Shown: positions 11,181 through 21,063 of the stretch, in pieces
Layout of the letters: each line of letters starts with the position of its first letter
How positions within the stretch are numbered: position 1 is the stretch's first letter
Assembly (NCBI GenBank): GCA_026826555.1
Contig: JAKSZT010033094.1
Span: 1,829,015-1,893,014 of the forward strand
Length of the DNA stretch: 64,000 nucleotides
Source: Tolypeutes matacus
Taxonomy: Eukaryota > Chordata > Mammalia > Cingulata > Chlamyphoridae
Reading direction: 5' to 3'
Notes under the pieces: generated by a model
Seen by the model: the letters and a program-made list of their open reading frames with translations, nothing else
The model's database searches: none
What the model was told of the DNA's origin: nothing
Position numbers and translations under genes: made by a program

Positions 11181-13267
11181 TGGTTGGGTATGTGGGAGTC
11201 TCTAGTATTCCGTGTGTGACTTTGCTGTGACCTAAAACTTCTTTGAAAATTAAATGAAAATTTGGGAGACACTGGGGAATGAGAAGGGGAAGGTGTCATG
11301 GTACACTGGACATCTGATAATACAGTGATAAAAGGAAAAAAGAGTACTTTTTTTTTTTTAAAGGAATTTCTTTTGTTTTTTTTTTTTTTTCCATTTTTTG
11401 AATGTCCCAATCCACTAATTATATTTTGTTTTTAGTTTGTTTGTTTGTTTTCTGAGTTTTCTTGTGTTTATCTCTTGCATTTGAGCTTATCATTGTTGTT
11501 TCTTTTTCCTATTAATTGTATTTGGTTATTATATGGGCTACATGTTCAGGGAAGATTTAGATCACAGAAGGGTTACAATGGTGGCTGCAGAGGATCATTG
11601 GTGGGGGTGTGTGGGAGGGGGGATTCATGGGAGTAAGTTCATCTGAATATATATGAAAGATACATAAAATTGTTCAAATGATCAAATGATGGGGCATGGT
11701 CACAGTGGGTGGACAATCACTCAATAAATGAGGGAATCTGAATTCCCAGCCTGGAGAGCTCTGCCACATTCTCCAAGGGAGCAGCAACAGTCCTCTGAGT
11801 GCAGGGACAGTGTCTGTCAAAAGAGAATGGCCCACTAATGAGTTCTTGTTATTGGTGACTAGCCTTATGAGTCTTTGCTCTTGTAATTGAAACTCAGCCT
11901 ACTGTTATGGGGTGCCTAAGGGCTGCCACCTGAGAGCCTCCTTGTTGCTCAAATGTGGCCTCTCTCTAAGCCAAACTCACCATATGAATGCATTACCTTC
12001 CCCACTGCATGGGACATGACTCCCGGGGATGAGCCTCCCTGGCAACAAGGGATTAATACCAAGTGCCAACTGGCAACACGACTGGAAAAAGACCTTAAAT
12101 AAAAGGGGGAAAATGTAAAGACAAATGAGTTCAAGTGGCTAAGAGACTTGAAAGAGAATCGGGAGGTCACCCCAGAGGTAATGCTTATGCACACGTCAGT
12201 AGGATCTCATAGAACACCAAAGTGTATATCACCCCACACAGAGGGGCTCCTGAGGGCTCTGGAGACACTCAGGTGCTATATAAGGGGGGATAGCCCCAGA
12301 GACTGATGCCTTATCAGTGGGCTCTATTTTGGAATCTGTACTCCTGAGAGTAACAGAATTGGACTCAAATAAGTCCTCCCTGCACATGGTTCATCAGTCC
12401 TTTCTATTCAAACCTATATGTGATGCTGGAGTTTTTAGGTGTATTTGCAGAGACTGGAGCCTCTGGCCTACCTATGTGCCAGGTGTGCATGGAATCTCAG
12501 TGGAGTTGCAACTCCTACCCTACAGCTCAATGGACTCATCCAAATCACCTGGCGAGGAGTCGACAATGCATAACGGCCATCCCAGAGAATGGAGAGGGCC
12601 TGCAGCTGCAGGCAGGATAATCCCACCCACCATATCCATGAAATATAAGCCCTCTCTAACTTGGAGGTAGAGTGGACATCACCATCCCAGTCCCCTCAGG
12701 ATTGGGGGAAAAACTATGGACTAAAGTGGACTTAATGGTATTCTGTTGGACACATATTGTGATTCTAGCAATGGAAGAAATTATAGCAGTGAGGTGGAGT
12801 CAGTGGCCACTGGACACTTTCAGGGCAGGGAGGGGAAGTGCAGTTGAAATACAGGGGCTTTTTTTTGGAACTTGGGGGTTGTTCTGAGTGCCATTGTGGC
12901 AATGGTTGTAGATCATTTTAAATCAGCACACACTATTCAGAACTGTGTGGGAGAGAGTGTGGTCTACGATGTGAACTGTGGTCTATGCTTGGTGGCAAGG
13001 CCCCAGGATGTGTATATCCATTAAGGGTGATGAGCCACACTGATGAAGGATGTTTGTGTGGGAGGTGTGGGAGGTGGGGAACATGGGAATCCCTGTAATT
13101 TCTGTGTAATATTTAGGTAATCTAAGCACCTTTTAAAATTATATATATATATATTTATATAAATAACATTTTTGTAAGCAAAAGCATATATATGCATATA
13201 TATTTATGTATCATTTTACAAATATTGGTATGTACTGTGAAAAATTTGATTTTTACCCACAATAAAA

Positions 13268-13283
13268 AAAAATGAAGCCAAGA
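13268..13283. repeat. Target-site duplication, right copy
   Basis: AAAAATGAAGCCAAGA, identical to 10,255-10,270. The following ATATTGCCAAATTC continues the interrupted L1 #2. Confidence 0.92.
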
Positions 13284-13764
13284 ATATTGCCAAATTCAAT
13301 TAATAGGAAAATGAAATAATAATGATAGGTTTAAATATAAGAAATAAAAGACATAATAATTTAGAGAAAGTGAAACTAAAATAAAGCATAAAAACTTGGG
13401 GTATTAAAAAAATGAAAAACATTAAAAAAATAAAACAAAATAAAATAAATTATTTTTGGACATTTTTCCTTCATTACTGTAATCAGTTGTCCTGTATATA
13501 CAGCAGCATTTTCTTCCAGTTCTTCCCCAGTGTCTTTTTATTAATATTGTCTTCAAAGAAGTTTTAGGTAACAGTAAGGTTACATACAGAATATAGGGGA
13601 CTCCCATATACACAACTTCCTCCCCCTTTACCCCTTCCCCATTAATAATCTTTTTACATGTGGATGGTACATTTGTTACAACTGATGTATAAATATTGAA
13701 ACATAGCTACCAACCATGGTCAATGGTTTACATTATGGCTCACACTTTAGACCATATACTTTTT

Positions 13765-13984
13765 TATTTTTATTTTTATTATGGGTAAAAATCAAAATTC
13801 TCACAATACATACAAACATTTGCAAAATGATATATAAATATATATGCATATATGTGTATTTGCTTACAAAAATGTTATATATATATATATATATACATAT
13901 ATTTTAAGAGGTGCTTAGATTACCCAAAATATTACACAGAACCCACTGGGATTCCCATGTTGCCCACCTCCCACACCTCCCACC
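13765..13984 (-). mobile_element. Short L1 3'-end insertion inside L1 #2
   Basis: The poly-T-led sequence TTATTATGGGTAAAAATCAA opens a ~220-bp minus-strand copy of the L1 3' end with the AT-rich extension. It is bounded by the short repeat ACTTTT (13,758 and 13,985). It interrupts a segment that is continuous elsewhere (for example near 32,530, CCATACACTTTTATAAATG). Confidence 0.75.
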
Positions 13985-14769
13985 ACTTTTATAATTTTTT
14001 GATGAAATTTAACATGGCCTGTATCCATCATTGCATGATCATGCAGAACACTTCAATTGCCCCCAAATACCCTTCTTCAATCTCTTCTATTCCTCCCGCC
14101 CCATTTCCTCAGGGCCCACAGAGACCACCAGGCTTCACTCCTTGAATGACAAGATTCTTAGATACTTACAATGAAGCTGAGGAATGGAATACATTAGTCT
14201 GTCCTCCCCTATTAGGAACTGCCCATGCTCTTGAGAGACACATGCCCCCTCCGTTTGAGATCATTTTGGGCCTCCTCAGCCTGGGAGTCCAACTCCTTCC
14301 CACTTATTATATGGGTCTCCCACCACTGATACAGCACACTATGACAAAATGACAACTCACACATTCTCTAGAAGACTGCTCCAGGTGCGAATTGTTCTAT
14401 ATGACCCCCTATTCAGCTCCCTAAACTAGTAATGCTTACTTGTCATATTGCCAATAGAGTTCTCTCAACATTGTTGTTTCACCCACTTACCCACCTATCC
14501 CAGTGTTCACCTATTCCCTTCCCCAACCCTCCTCCCAGTTCCTTGGACGATCCAACCCATACTCCTTACCCTACCCCCCCCATCAAGTTTGCACAGCCCA
14601 ACCCAATAGTATCCCTACACCCCTGTCATATCTCTTTATTGCACAACTACCTACTTCACTATCATAGATTTTTCCCATATGGGAGTTGGTTCACAACCTT
14701 CTTTTCTCTTCTTAGTTCCTGTAAACCTATCTTCCAGATTCTAGCTTTCTGAGTCAGCCCGACTTGCTT

Positions 14770-16780
14770 AATTCATATCGGAGAGGTCATGTAACATTTG
14801 TCCTTCAGTGCCTGGCTTGCTTCACTCAACATAAGGTCCTCAAGATTCATCTATGTTATCCCGTCCCTTCATCTGTTGATGGGTATTTGGGTTGATTCCA
14901 AGTTTTGGTTATAGTGAATAAGGCCGCTATGAACATTGGTGTGCATATATCTTTCTGTGTTCTTGCTTTCAGTTATGGGTATATACCCAGCAGTGGAATT
15001 ATTGGGTCATATGGCAGATCTATATTAGTTTTTTGAGTAACTGCCAAACTGTCTTCCACAATGGCTGGGCCATTCTACATTCCTAGCAACAGTGGGTGAG
15101 AGTTCCCATTCTTCCACATATACTCCAATACTTGTAGACATCTTTTTTTTTTTTTTAATGGCCACCATTCTAATGGGTGTAAGATGGTATCTCATTGTAG
15201 TTTTGATTTGCATTTCCCTAATAGCTAGTGATGTTGAGCATCTTTTCCTGTACTTTTTAGCCATTTGTATTTCTTCTTTGAAGAAGTATCTGTTCAAATC
15301 ACTTGCCCATTTTTTAAAATGGGTTGTCTTTTTATTTTCAAGATATAGGATTTCTTTATATATGCTGGATATTAGGCTCCTTTCAGATATATGGCTACCA
15401 AATATTTTCTCCTATTGGGTAGGCTGTCTTTTCACTTTCTTGAGAAACTCCTTTGAGGAGCAAAAGGTTTTAATTTTGAGGAGGTCCCATTTATTTATTT
15501 TTTCTTTCACTGCTCATGTTTTGGGTGTGAAGTTTATGAAGCCACTTCCTATTACAAGGTCCTGTAGATGCTTCCCTACATTCTTTTCCAAGGTGTTTAT
15601 GGTCTTGGCTCTTATATTTAGATTTTTGATCTATCTTGAGTTGATTTTTGTATAAGGTGTGAAATGGTGTTCCTCTCTCATTCTCTTCTCGAAGAACTAG
15701 ATTTTGGTCTTGTTTGTTTTTTCTAGTGCTTTTTTATTTTCTATTTCTTTTAGTTCTGCTCTAATCTTTGTTATTTCCTTCTTTCTCCTTCCTATCATGT
15801 TGGTTTGTTGTTCTATTTCTAGTTTCCCTAGGTGTGCATTTATGTCTTTGATTTCAGCTCTTTCTTCTTTTTTGATAATATGCAGTTATGGGTATGAATT
15901 TCCCTCTCAGTCCAGTTTTTGCTTCATCCCATAGGTTTTGATATGTTGCATTTTCATTTTCTTTCCTTTCAAGGTAGTTACTGATTTCTTTTGAAATTTT
16001 CTCCTTGACCCACTGTTTGTCTAAGAATGTGTTGCTTAACTTCCATATCTTTGTGCCTAATCTGGTTCTCTGGTCCTTACTGATTTCCAATTTCATTACT
16101 TTGTGGTCAGAGAAATTATTTTGTATAATTTCAATCCTCTGAATTCATTGAGAATTTCTCTGTGGCCTAGCATGTGGTCTATCTTGGAGAATGATCCATG
16201 TACACTTGAGAGGAATGTGTATCCCACTGTATTTGGGTATAGTGTTCTGTATATGTCTATTAGGTCCAGATCCTCTAATGTATTATTCAGAGTCTTTGTT
16301 TCTTTATCAGTTCTCTGTTGAGATGTTCTGTCTAATGGTGATAATGGTGAATTAAGGATCCCCACTATAATTGTAGAGGCATCTATTTCTCCACTTAGTT
16401 TCTCCAGTGTTTGCCTCATGTATTTTGAGGTGCCCTGGTTAGGTGCATAAATGTTTATCATTGTTATTTCTTCTAGAAAGATTACCCCTTTTACTATATT
16501 ATATAGTGTCCATCTTTGTCTCTTACAATAGTTTTGCATTTAAAGTCTATTTTGCCTGATATTATTATAACTACTCCCACCCTTTCTTGTTTATTGTTTG
16601 CTTGTAAAATTGTTTTTCAGACATTCACTCTCAGCCTCCTTGAATCTCTGGGTCTAAGGTGAGTTTCTTGTAGACAGCATATAGATGAGTCATATTTCCT
16701 TATCCATTCTGCCCATCTGTGTCTCTTGACTGCTGAGTTTAATCCATTAACATTCTTTGTTATTACTCTTAAGTAATTAC
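14770..16780 (-). pseudogene. L1 #2 ORF2 pseudogene with ~1.75 kb internal deletion
   Basis: C-terminal residues are at 15,025-15,297 ([15 protein letters not shown]). Endonuclease residues are at 16,096-16,539 (EEITMINIYAPNQGTSKYMR, LSPLDRTSQQRTDKET, GSFSKIDHMLGHREIL), followed by EN-RT linker residues at 15,854-16,096. At about 15,687 the sequence jumps from the equivalent of 4,800 to the equivalent of 6,560 in L1 #1, removing nearly the whole reverse-transcriptase domain. The 187-codon hydrophobic frame on the plus strand at 15,092-15,655 is antisense shadow. Confidence 0.85.
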
Positions 16781-16869
16781 TTACATTAGTTATATTTTAT
16801 TTGGGTTTATGTATGTCATATGTTGTTTTTATTTTCTTTTTGTATTTTAAGTTGTTCTTACACTCTCCT

Positions 16870-17384
16870 CCAACTCTCTCTCTCTCCTGTTTTTTCTTTT
16901 CAATCTGCAGAACTTCTTTTAGTATTTCTTGAAAGGCAATTTTCTTGTTGGCATACTCTCTTAATTTTTGTTTATCTGTGAATATTTTGAACTCTCCATA
17001 ATTTTTTAATGCCAGCTTTGCTGGATGGAGAATTCTTGCCTAGAAGTTTTTTTTTCTTTTAGTATCTTGAGTATGTCATTCTACTGTCTTCTTGCCTCCA
17101 TGGTTTCAGATGAGAAATCAGCACTTAATCTTATTGAGATTCCTTTGGATGTGATGGTTCTCTTTTCTCTTGCTGCCTTCTGTATTTTCTATTTGTCTTG
17201 AGAATTGAACTGTTTGATAAGTATATGTTTTGGAGTAGGCCTGTTGGGATTTATATGGTTTGGGGTGTACTGTGCTTCCTGGTCATATATGTCCATTTCC
17301 TTCAATAGGGTTGGGAAGTTTTCAGCCATTATTTCCTTCAACACTCCTTCTGTCCCCTTTGCCTTCTCTTTTCCCTCTTTGCGA
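16870..17384 (-). pseudogene. L1 #2 ORF1 pseudogene fragment
   Basis: The minus-strand frame at 17,189-17,392 reads GTEGVLKEIMAENFPTLLKE and NPNRPTPKHILIK, typical of the ORF1p RRM region. More degraded C-terminal codons extend left to about 16,870. The 5' part, including the coiled coil, is absent because the insert is truncated at 17,384. Confidence 0.85.
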
Positions 17385-17458
17385 ATGGACACAAAACAGC
17401 AACTGGGGAAGGGGGGTTTAAAATGGATAAAGTAAATAAATAAATCTTTTTAAAAAAT
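17385..17458 (+). mobile_element. SINE 3'-end fragment
   Basis: ATGGACACAAAACAGC, a GGGG-rich segment and TAAATAAATAAATCTTTTT match the body and tail of the DAS-like SINEs (compare 34,670-35,060). Only the 3' ~75 bp is present. It sits exactly between L1 #2 and the retroviral sequence. Confidence 0.65.
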
Positions 17459-17989
17459 GGTAGTAAGGAGAAGATAATCTTGATTTCATTAGGAATCTGA
17501 AGCTTTCATAAAACAATGGATAAAAGTAGTTTTTTCTGTACTGTTAAAATAAAATACCTGTTAATGTAATCATGGTAAATGTGTAAAAGTGAAAAGCAAA
17601 TTAAGTTCATTTAATATGTTATGTGTTTAACAGTGTTATGAAATTAAAAGGAATTCCTTAACCTTCTGTTAATTAAAGTTGTATGAGTAAAATGTTCATA
17701 TGAATACTTAAAGATTGTATAAGATTCCTGGAACTTTAACAATATTTCAGCATAATATTAGATAAAAGTATAATTTTGTTAATCACAATTTTAATTGTTT
17801 GAAAAAATGGTATGTGTCACAGAAACAACCTCTTCACCTAGAAATCAAGAGCAGATGCTTTTGCTCATATTCATCTGATTTTCCCCACCTCCACTAAAGG
17901 AGCAGCTCTATGGCTACAGAAAGAGAGTTGCCATTGGGGGCTTCCAGGAGTGGTGCATAACAATAGCATATTATAAGTTAAAGCAACAC

Positions 17990-18350
17990 CACTGTTGTAT
18001 GCAGCAGTCCCAAAGATTGCTAGTTTATTTCAAAAAATTAATATCCAGTTATGTCACTATCACTTTGTTTTAGAACTTGTTAAGGCTTTCTTTACTATCT
18101 CCTTAGGCAAGTCAAGCCATCCTCATTCACCTTCATGTGAGAAGGCCAATGGTGGATTTTGCAGTGCTTCCCCAAAGCTGTGTGCATAGCCCAACCATCT
18201 GTACTGGTCTGGTGGCAAAGAATCTGTCTTCATGGAAGAAACCTGTGGCTGCAATCCTATTTTATTATAGTGATGATATTATGTTAACCAGTAATTCTTT
18301 TCTCAGAATTAAAAGAAGTATCAAAGACAATGGTATCTTATCTTAAGAGT
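17990..18350 (+). pseudogene. ERV pol reverse-transcriptase remnant
   Basis: Two adjacent frames carry successive RT motifs. Frame one (from 17,995) has AAVPKIASLFQKI followed by LELVKAFFTISLG, which matches RT motif A (usual form DLANAFFSIPL) but with Glu in place of the catalytic Asp. Frame two (from 18,137) has LPQSCVHSPTIC, equal to the LPQGxxxSPT motif, and YYSDDIMLTS at 18,263-18,292, the YxDD catalytic motif. The order and spacing fit a retroviral RT, not an L1 RT. A frameshift between the motifs and the Asp-to-Glu change mark it as dead. Confidence 0.8.
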
Positions 18351-18576
18351 TTAAGATGGGCAAATAATTGGGACTAGCTATAAAGTCCTGGCTGTTTATC
18401 AAATTCTTAAATGTTGTTTAGTTGACTAAAACAAATACTATACTCTCTGCTGTAATGTATAAAGTACAATGTTTTCTCATATTAACAAGAGTTTGTAATA
18501 TTGTTGGGGTGCTGGAGACCCTTCTTCCCTCATTTGGCTCAAATGTTAAAATCATTGTATGTGTTAATCAAATTAA

Positions 18577-18590
18577 AAAAAAAATATGTG
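18577..18590. repeat. Target duplication of the retrocopy, left copy
   Basis: A-run followed by TATGTG, repeated at 19,367-19,380 with one mismatch (A to G). Confidence 0.75.
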
Positions 18591-19366
18591 GCGCACGGAG
18601 GCCCCGTGACCCCGATGTCACCACTGGCCCCGAGCGGGCCCGCCTCGTCCACACACTCCCTGGCTGGCCCACACCCCACAGTGGCCACGAAGGGTGGCCC
18701 GGGGGTCAGCAGGAGCAGCGGCCCTCACCGGCACGGGCCAGAGGATAGGACCCTCCTCCCCGATCCTCGACCTGGCCGCACCGGCAGAAGCACGCAGCTG
18801 CCCTTGCAAACCGAGAGAAAAGTCATGAGCATGGTGCAGAAAATGCCCGTATCTGTGACCCGTGGACACCCTGGTTGTGATGACACCCAAATTGCCCCAT
18901 CACACTTCCCTCTGAATCAGTTGAGCGCAAGAGGCAGACCTGGGTCCCCGCCACCCCGAAGTACCCCAGTGTGTATTCCCCCCCAACAGACACTTCTGCC
19001 TCTCCAGACCCCGAGCCAGGAAACCGCGGCCATGGGCCGAGGCCCAGTCCACAGGCCCCAGATGAGGTGCTGCCACCATCTCAATGACAGCTCTTCTTCC
19101 TGCTGCAGGATCCCACCAGGCTCAGGAGGCCCAGCCTTTCCCGTCCTAAATGCCTCTCCAAAGGGCACAAGCCTGTGTTCTGTAGGGGGGCCCTCAGGCT
19201 GGGCCCTCGGGTCGTCTGTCTTCCCCTGGAGTGGCAGGTGGGGACCCCTCTGCTCGCCTGAGCAGCATCTCGAACCCCTCCTACCTCAGGGGTCGAATGA
19301 GCTTAGTGAGAGAAATAAAACAAAGAATGGTCTCTTCTCAAAAATAAAATAAAATAAAATAAAAAT
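18591..19366 (+). pseudogene. Processed retrocopy of an unidentified polyadenylated RNA
   Basis: A GC- and CpG-rich block (begins GCGCACGGAGGCCCCGTGAC) is embedded in AT-rich retroviral DNA. It ends with AATAAA at 19,314-19,319, then after about 21 nt an A-rich tail (AAAATAAAAT repeats), and is flanked by a short target duplication ending TATGTG. These are the marks of an L1-mobilised mRNA copy. I cannot name the parent. A frame stays open from 18,501 to 19,352, but it starts upstream in the retrovirus, has no recognised domain and is Pro/Ser/Arg-rich as expected of GC-rich non-coding sequence. It may be a 3' UTR fragment. Retained CpGs suggest a fairly recent insertion. Confidence 0.75.
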
Positions 19367-20401
19367 AAAAAAAGTATGTGCATGAAAATAAGAACCCCCC
19401 CTCAGTAGGCTGCTTTTAAAACAAAAACACAGGCTCAAGTGGTAAGGGAGTGGATCTTAACTTACCCTGTGAATTGGATGTAACCAGTACCAATATTGGT
19501 TTTGGGTGGGGTTTGTGGCAGAGGCAACATTCTAAACAAATACCCCTTGAGTTTTAGTCACAATTGTGGGAAGGGGCCAAAGTACAATGAAGCCCTTTAG
19601 GAAAGTAACGATGTCCAACATACCACACCCTGTTGCAAGTGAAAAGCTTAACCCAATAGCTCCCAGTCACTCTGAAGACTGTCATCTCTATCCAGGGGTG
19701 GATTGTGGATACTGAAAACAAGACATGAACAATAGACTTTTGTTGGCTGCCCTTTGTTGGGGAAAGATCTGTGGAAGAACATCTGGGATGCTTTCCAGCA
19801 GTGACAAGTAACTGTCTGCCATGTCCCTGCCTGCTTCTCTAACACCTCTCTCAGGACTGTTGATGCAGATGCCCTCACAAAGATCCAGAGGCATACCATT
19901 GAGGTCCAAGAAGCAACAGAATGGCTCCACAGCCATCAAGGGAACACTCCCAGCTGCCTGTTATTTGCCAACAGCTCATGGATATCATCCATGAGTGTCA
20001 TTTATGCTCACTCCAATGACTGTGACATTGGTTCCTTCCTGCTCTCAGAAGGGTCAAGGTATGCTTTCAGCACTGCAGATGCTGCACTGGGACTCTTGTA
20101 ACCAGATCCTTACAACAATGGACTAAGTTTAAATTCAGTGCTGTGGGCTGTGGCTGCAACTCCAGGTAAGATGCTAACAGCAAGACCAATGCAACCATTG
20201 AGATTATGAGTTAGAGTGCCAGCCGCCCTTCAGCCTTAAAGGGGAAATAATAATTTGTTGTTGCATATGCCTCAAACTATACAAACTGGGGGGAAATGAG
20301 GTCATTTTGATCACTGTACTGGTCTATGCAGCCTTACTGGTTGAGAATCTTAAGTCCATGGAAAATAAAAGTCATCCAAAACTTAAAATATCACCCAAGC
20401 C
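19367..20401 (+). pseudogene. Unassigned retroviral interior (pol 3' end to env)
   Basis: Lies between the retrocopy and the env tail. Plus-strand codons around 19,870-20,100 read like a decayed polyprotein (ADALTKIQRHT, then STADAALG), but no diagnostic integrase or RNase H motif is intact. Minus-strand frames at 19,648-19,939 overlap one another and have no domain. I assign it to the ERV only by position. Confidence 0.4.
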
Positions 20402-20600
20402 CTGTAGCATATGACATCTCAGGTTACAGGTATTGGAATTTTGGCCCACGACCCTATTAGTAATTGGTTTTCCTATTTAAGCTGGACCTGGAAGAAGGCA
20501 TTAATAGATATTGCTATTGCATTGTGCTGTCTTTTATTACCAAAAAACAAATGTTTAGAAGCAGCAAGTCACCAAACATCCCATTTGTATTCCATCTAAA
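20402..20600 (+). pseudogene. ERV env transmembrane-subunit C-terminal remnant
   Basis: A 62-codon frame contains NWFSYLSWTWKKALIDIA followed by a hydrophobic stretch rich in Ile, Ala, Leu and Cys, then a short charged tail. This is the usual layout of the membrane-spanning end of a gammaretrovirus-like envelope protein. The LTR follows after about 60 bp, as expected. The ectodomain is not preserved, so the fragment cannot act as an envelope. Confidence 0.55.
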
Positions 20601-20661
20601 GTTAACATCAAGTTAAAGCTGATGTTAGTGCACCATAAACAGAATAGAAAAAAAGATCCCT

Positions 20662-21063
20662 TGAGACACCATGTCTCTTTTATGGAGGGCTGGCCACCCC
20701 CTGCTGGATGGATTCAGTTACTTTTGATGAGGTCATTCCTTATGAGTTCCCAGACTCATTTGAGTTCTGAGGTTTGGAACCCCTCACCCAGGAGAGGAAG
20801 CTCTGCCTGGGACTGTTTTTCCAATTGGGACTCTGATCAGCTGCAAAGGGACTTCCCAACCTCATGAGAGATCAGATGTTTTGTTTTCCCCCAATTTGGT
20901 GAGTGGTTATATACACTTTTGTTCTTTCCTATGTCTTTAATTACTCTTCTTTTCTGTAATTGCTCAATTGTTATAATCATTTGATATAACCTGTTACTCA
21001 TTTGATTGAATAAAGCTGCTTTTGCATAGCATTTAAAGTTTCTGCCTCTTCCTTAGCAGAACA
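20662..21063 (+). mobile_element. ERV 3' LTR
   Basis: Preceded by a purine-rich tract (AGAATAGAAAAAAAGA at 20,641). Approximate bounds are TGAGACACC and AGCAGAACA. It carries an AATAAA at 21,009-21,014, near its 3' end. The minus-strand copy at 40,174-40,610 is colinear, including GGCTGGC-ACCCCCTGCTGG, CTGATCAGCTGCAAAGG and GAATAAAGCTGC. The 5' edge could instead be at TGATGTTAGTG (20,620). Confidence 0.75.

Larger units (their letters stand above)
10271..13267 (+). mobile_element. L1 #3, 5'-truncated plus-strand insertion into L1 #2
   Basis: Starts inside the end of ORF2 (TATGGTCCAGCCACTGTGG) and runs through a ~2.6 kb 3' UTR to a short A-rich tail (AATAAAAAAA at 13,261). It is bounded by a perfect 16-bp duplication. 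Its 3' end carries the AT-rich extension ending TTTGATTTTTACCCACAAT. Compared with the copy at 52.8-60.2 kb it lacks about 400 bp of 3' UTR near 10,870. It is younger than L1 #2, which it interrupts. Confidence 0.93.
13284..17384 (-). mobile_element. L1 #2, right piece: rest of 3' UTR, ORF2 and ORF1 remnants
   Basis: Minus-strand L1 continuing from 10,254. The 3' UTR runs to about 14,770, ORF2 remnants to about 16,780 and ORF1 remnants to 17,384, where the copy is 5'-truncated inside ORF1. It carries one small L1-tail insertion (13,765-13,984) and a large internal ORF2 deletion at about 15,687. Confidence 0.88.
17459..21063 (+). mobile_element. Degraded endogenous retrovirus (class I-like), plus strand
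   Basis: Order on the plus strand: unassigned leader or gag-pol sequence (17,459-17,980), reverse-transcriptase remnants (17,990-18,350), a GC-rich retrocopy that landed inside it (18,591-19,366), unassigned pol/env sequence (19,381-20,400), the env transmembrane tail (20,402-20,600) and the 3' LTR (about 20,662-21,063). No 5' LTR is seen. Every frame is broken; nothing is expressible as a viral protein. Confidence 0.72.

Noticed and set aside
15092..15655. 187-codon plus-strand frame
   Set aside because: Antisense shadow of minus-strand L1 ORF2; the minus strand gives recognisable ORF2 residues.
18501..19352. 283-codon open frame as a protein-coding gene
   Set aside because: It starts in decayed retroviral sequence, crosses the retrocopy's insertion point and has no domain. 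High GC and few stop codons explain its length.
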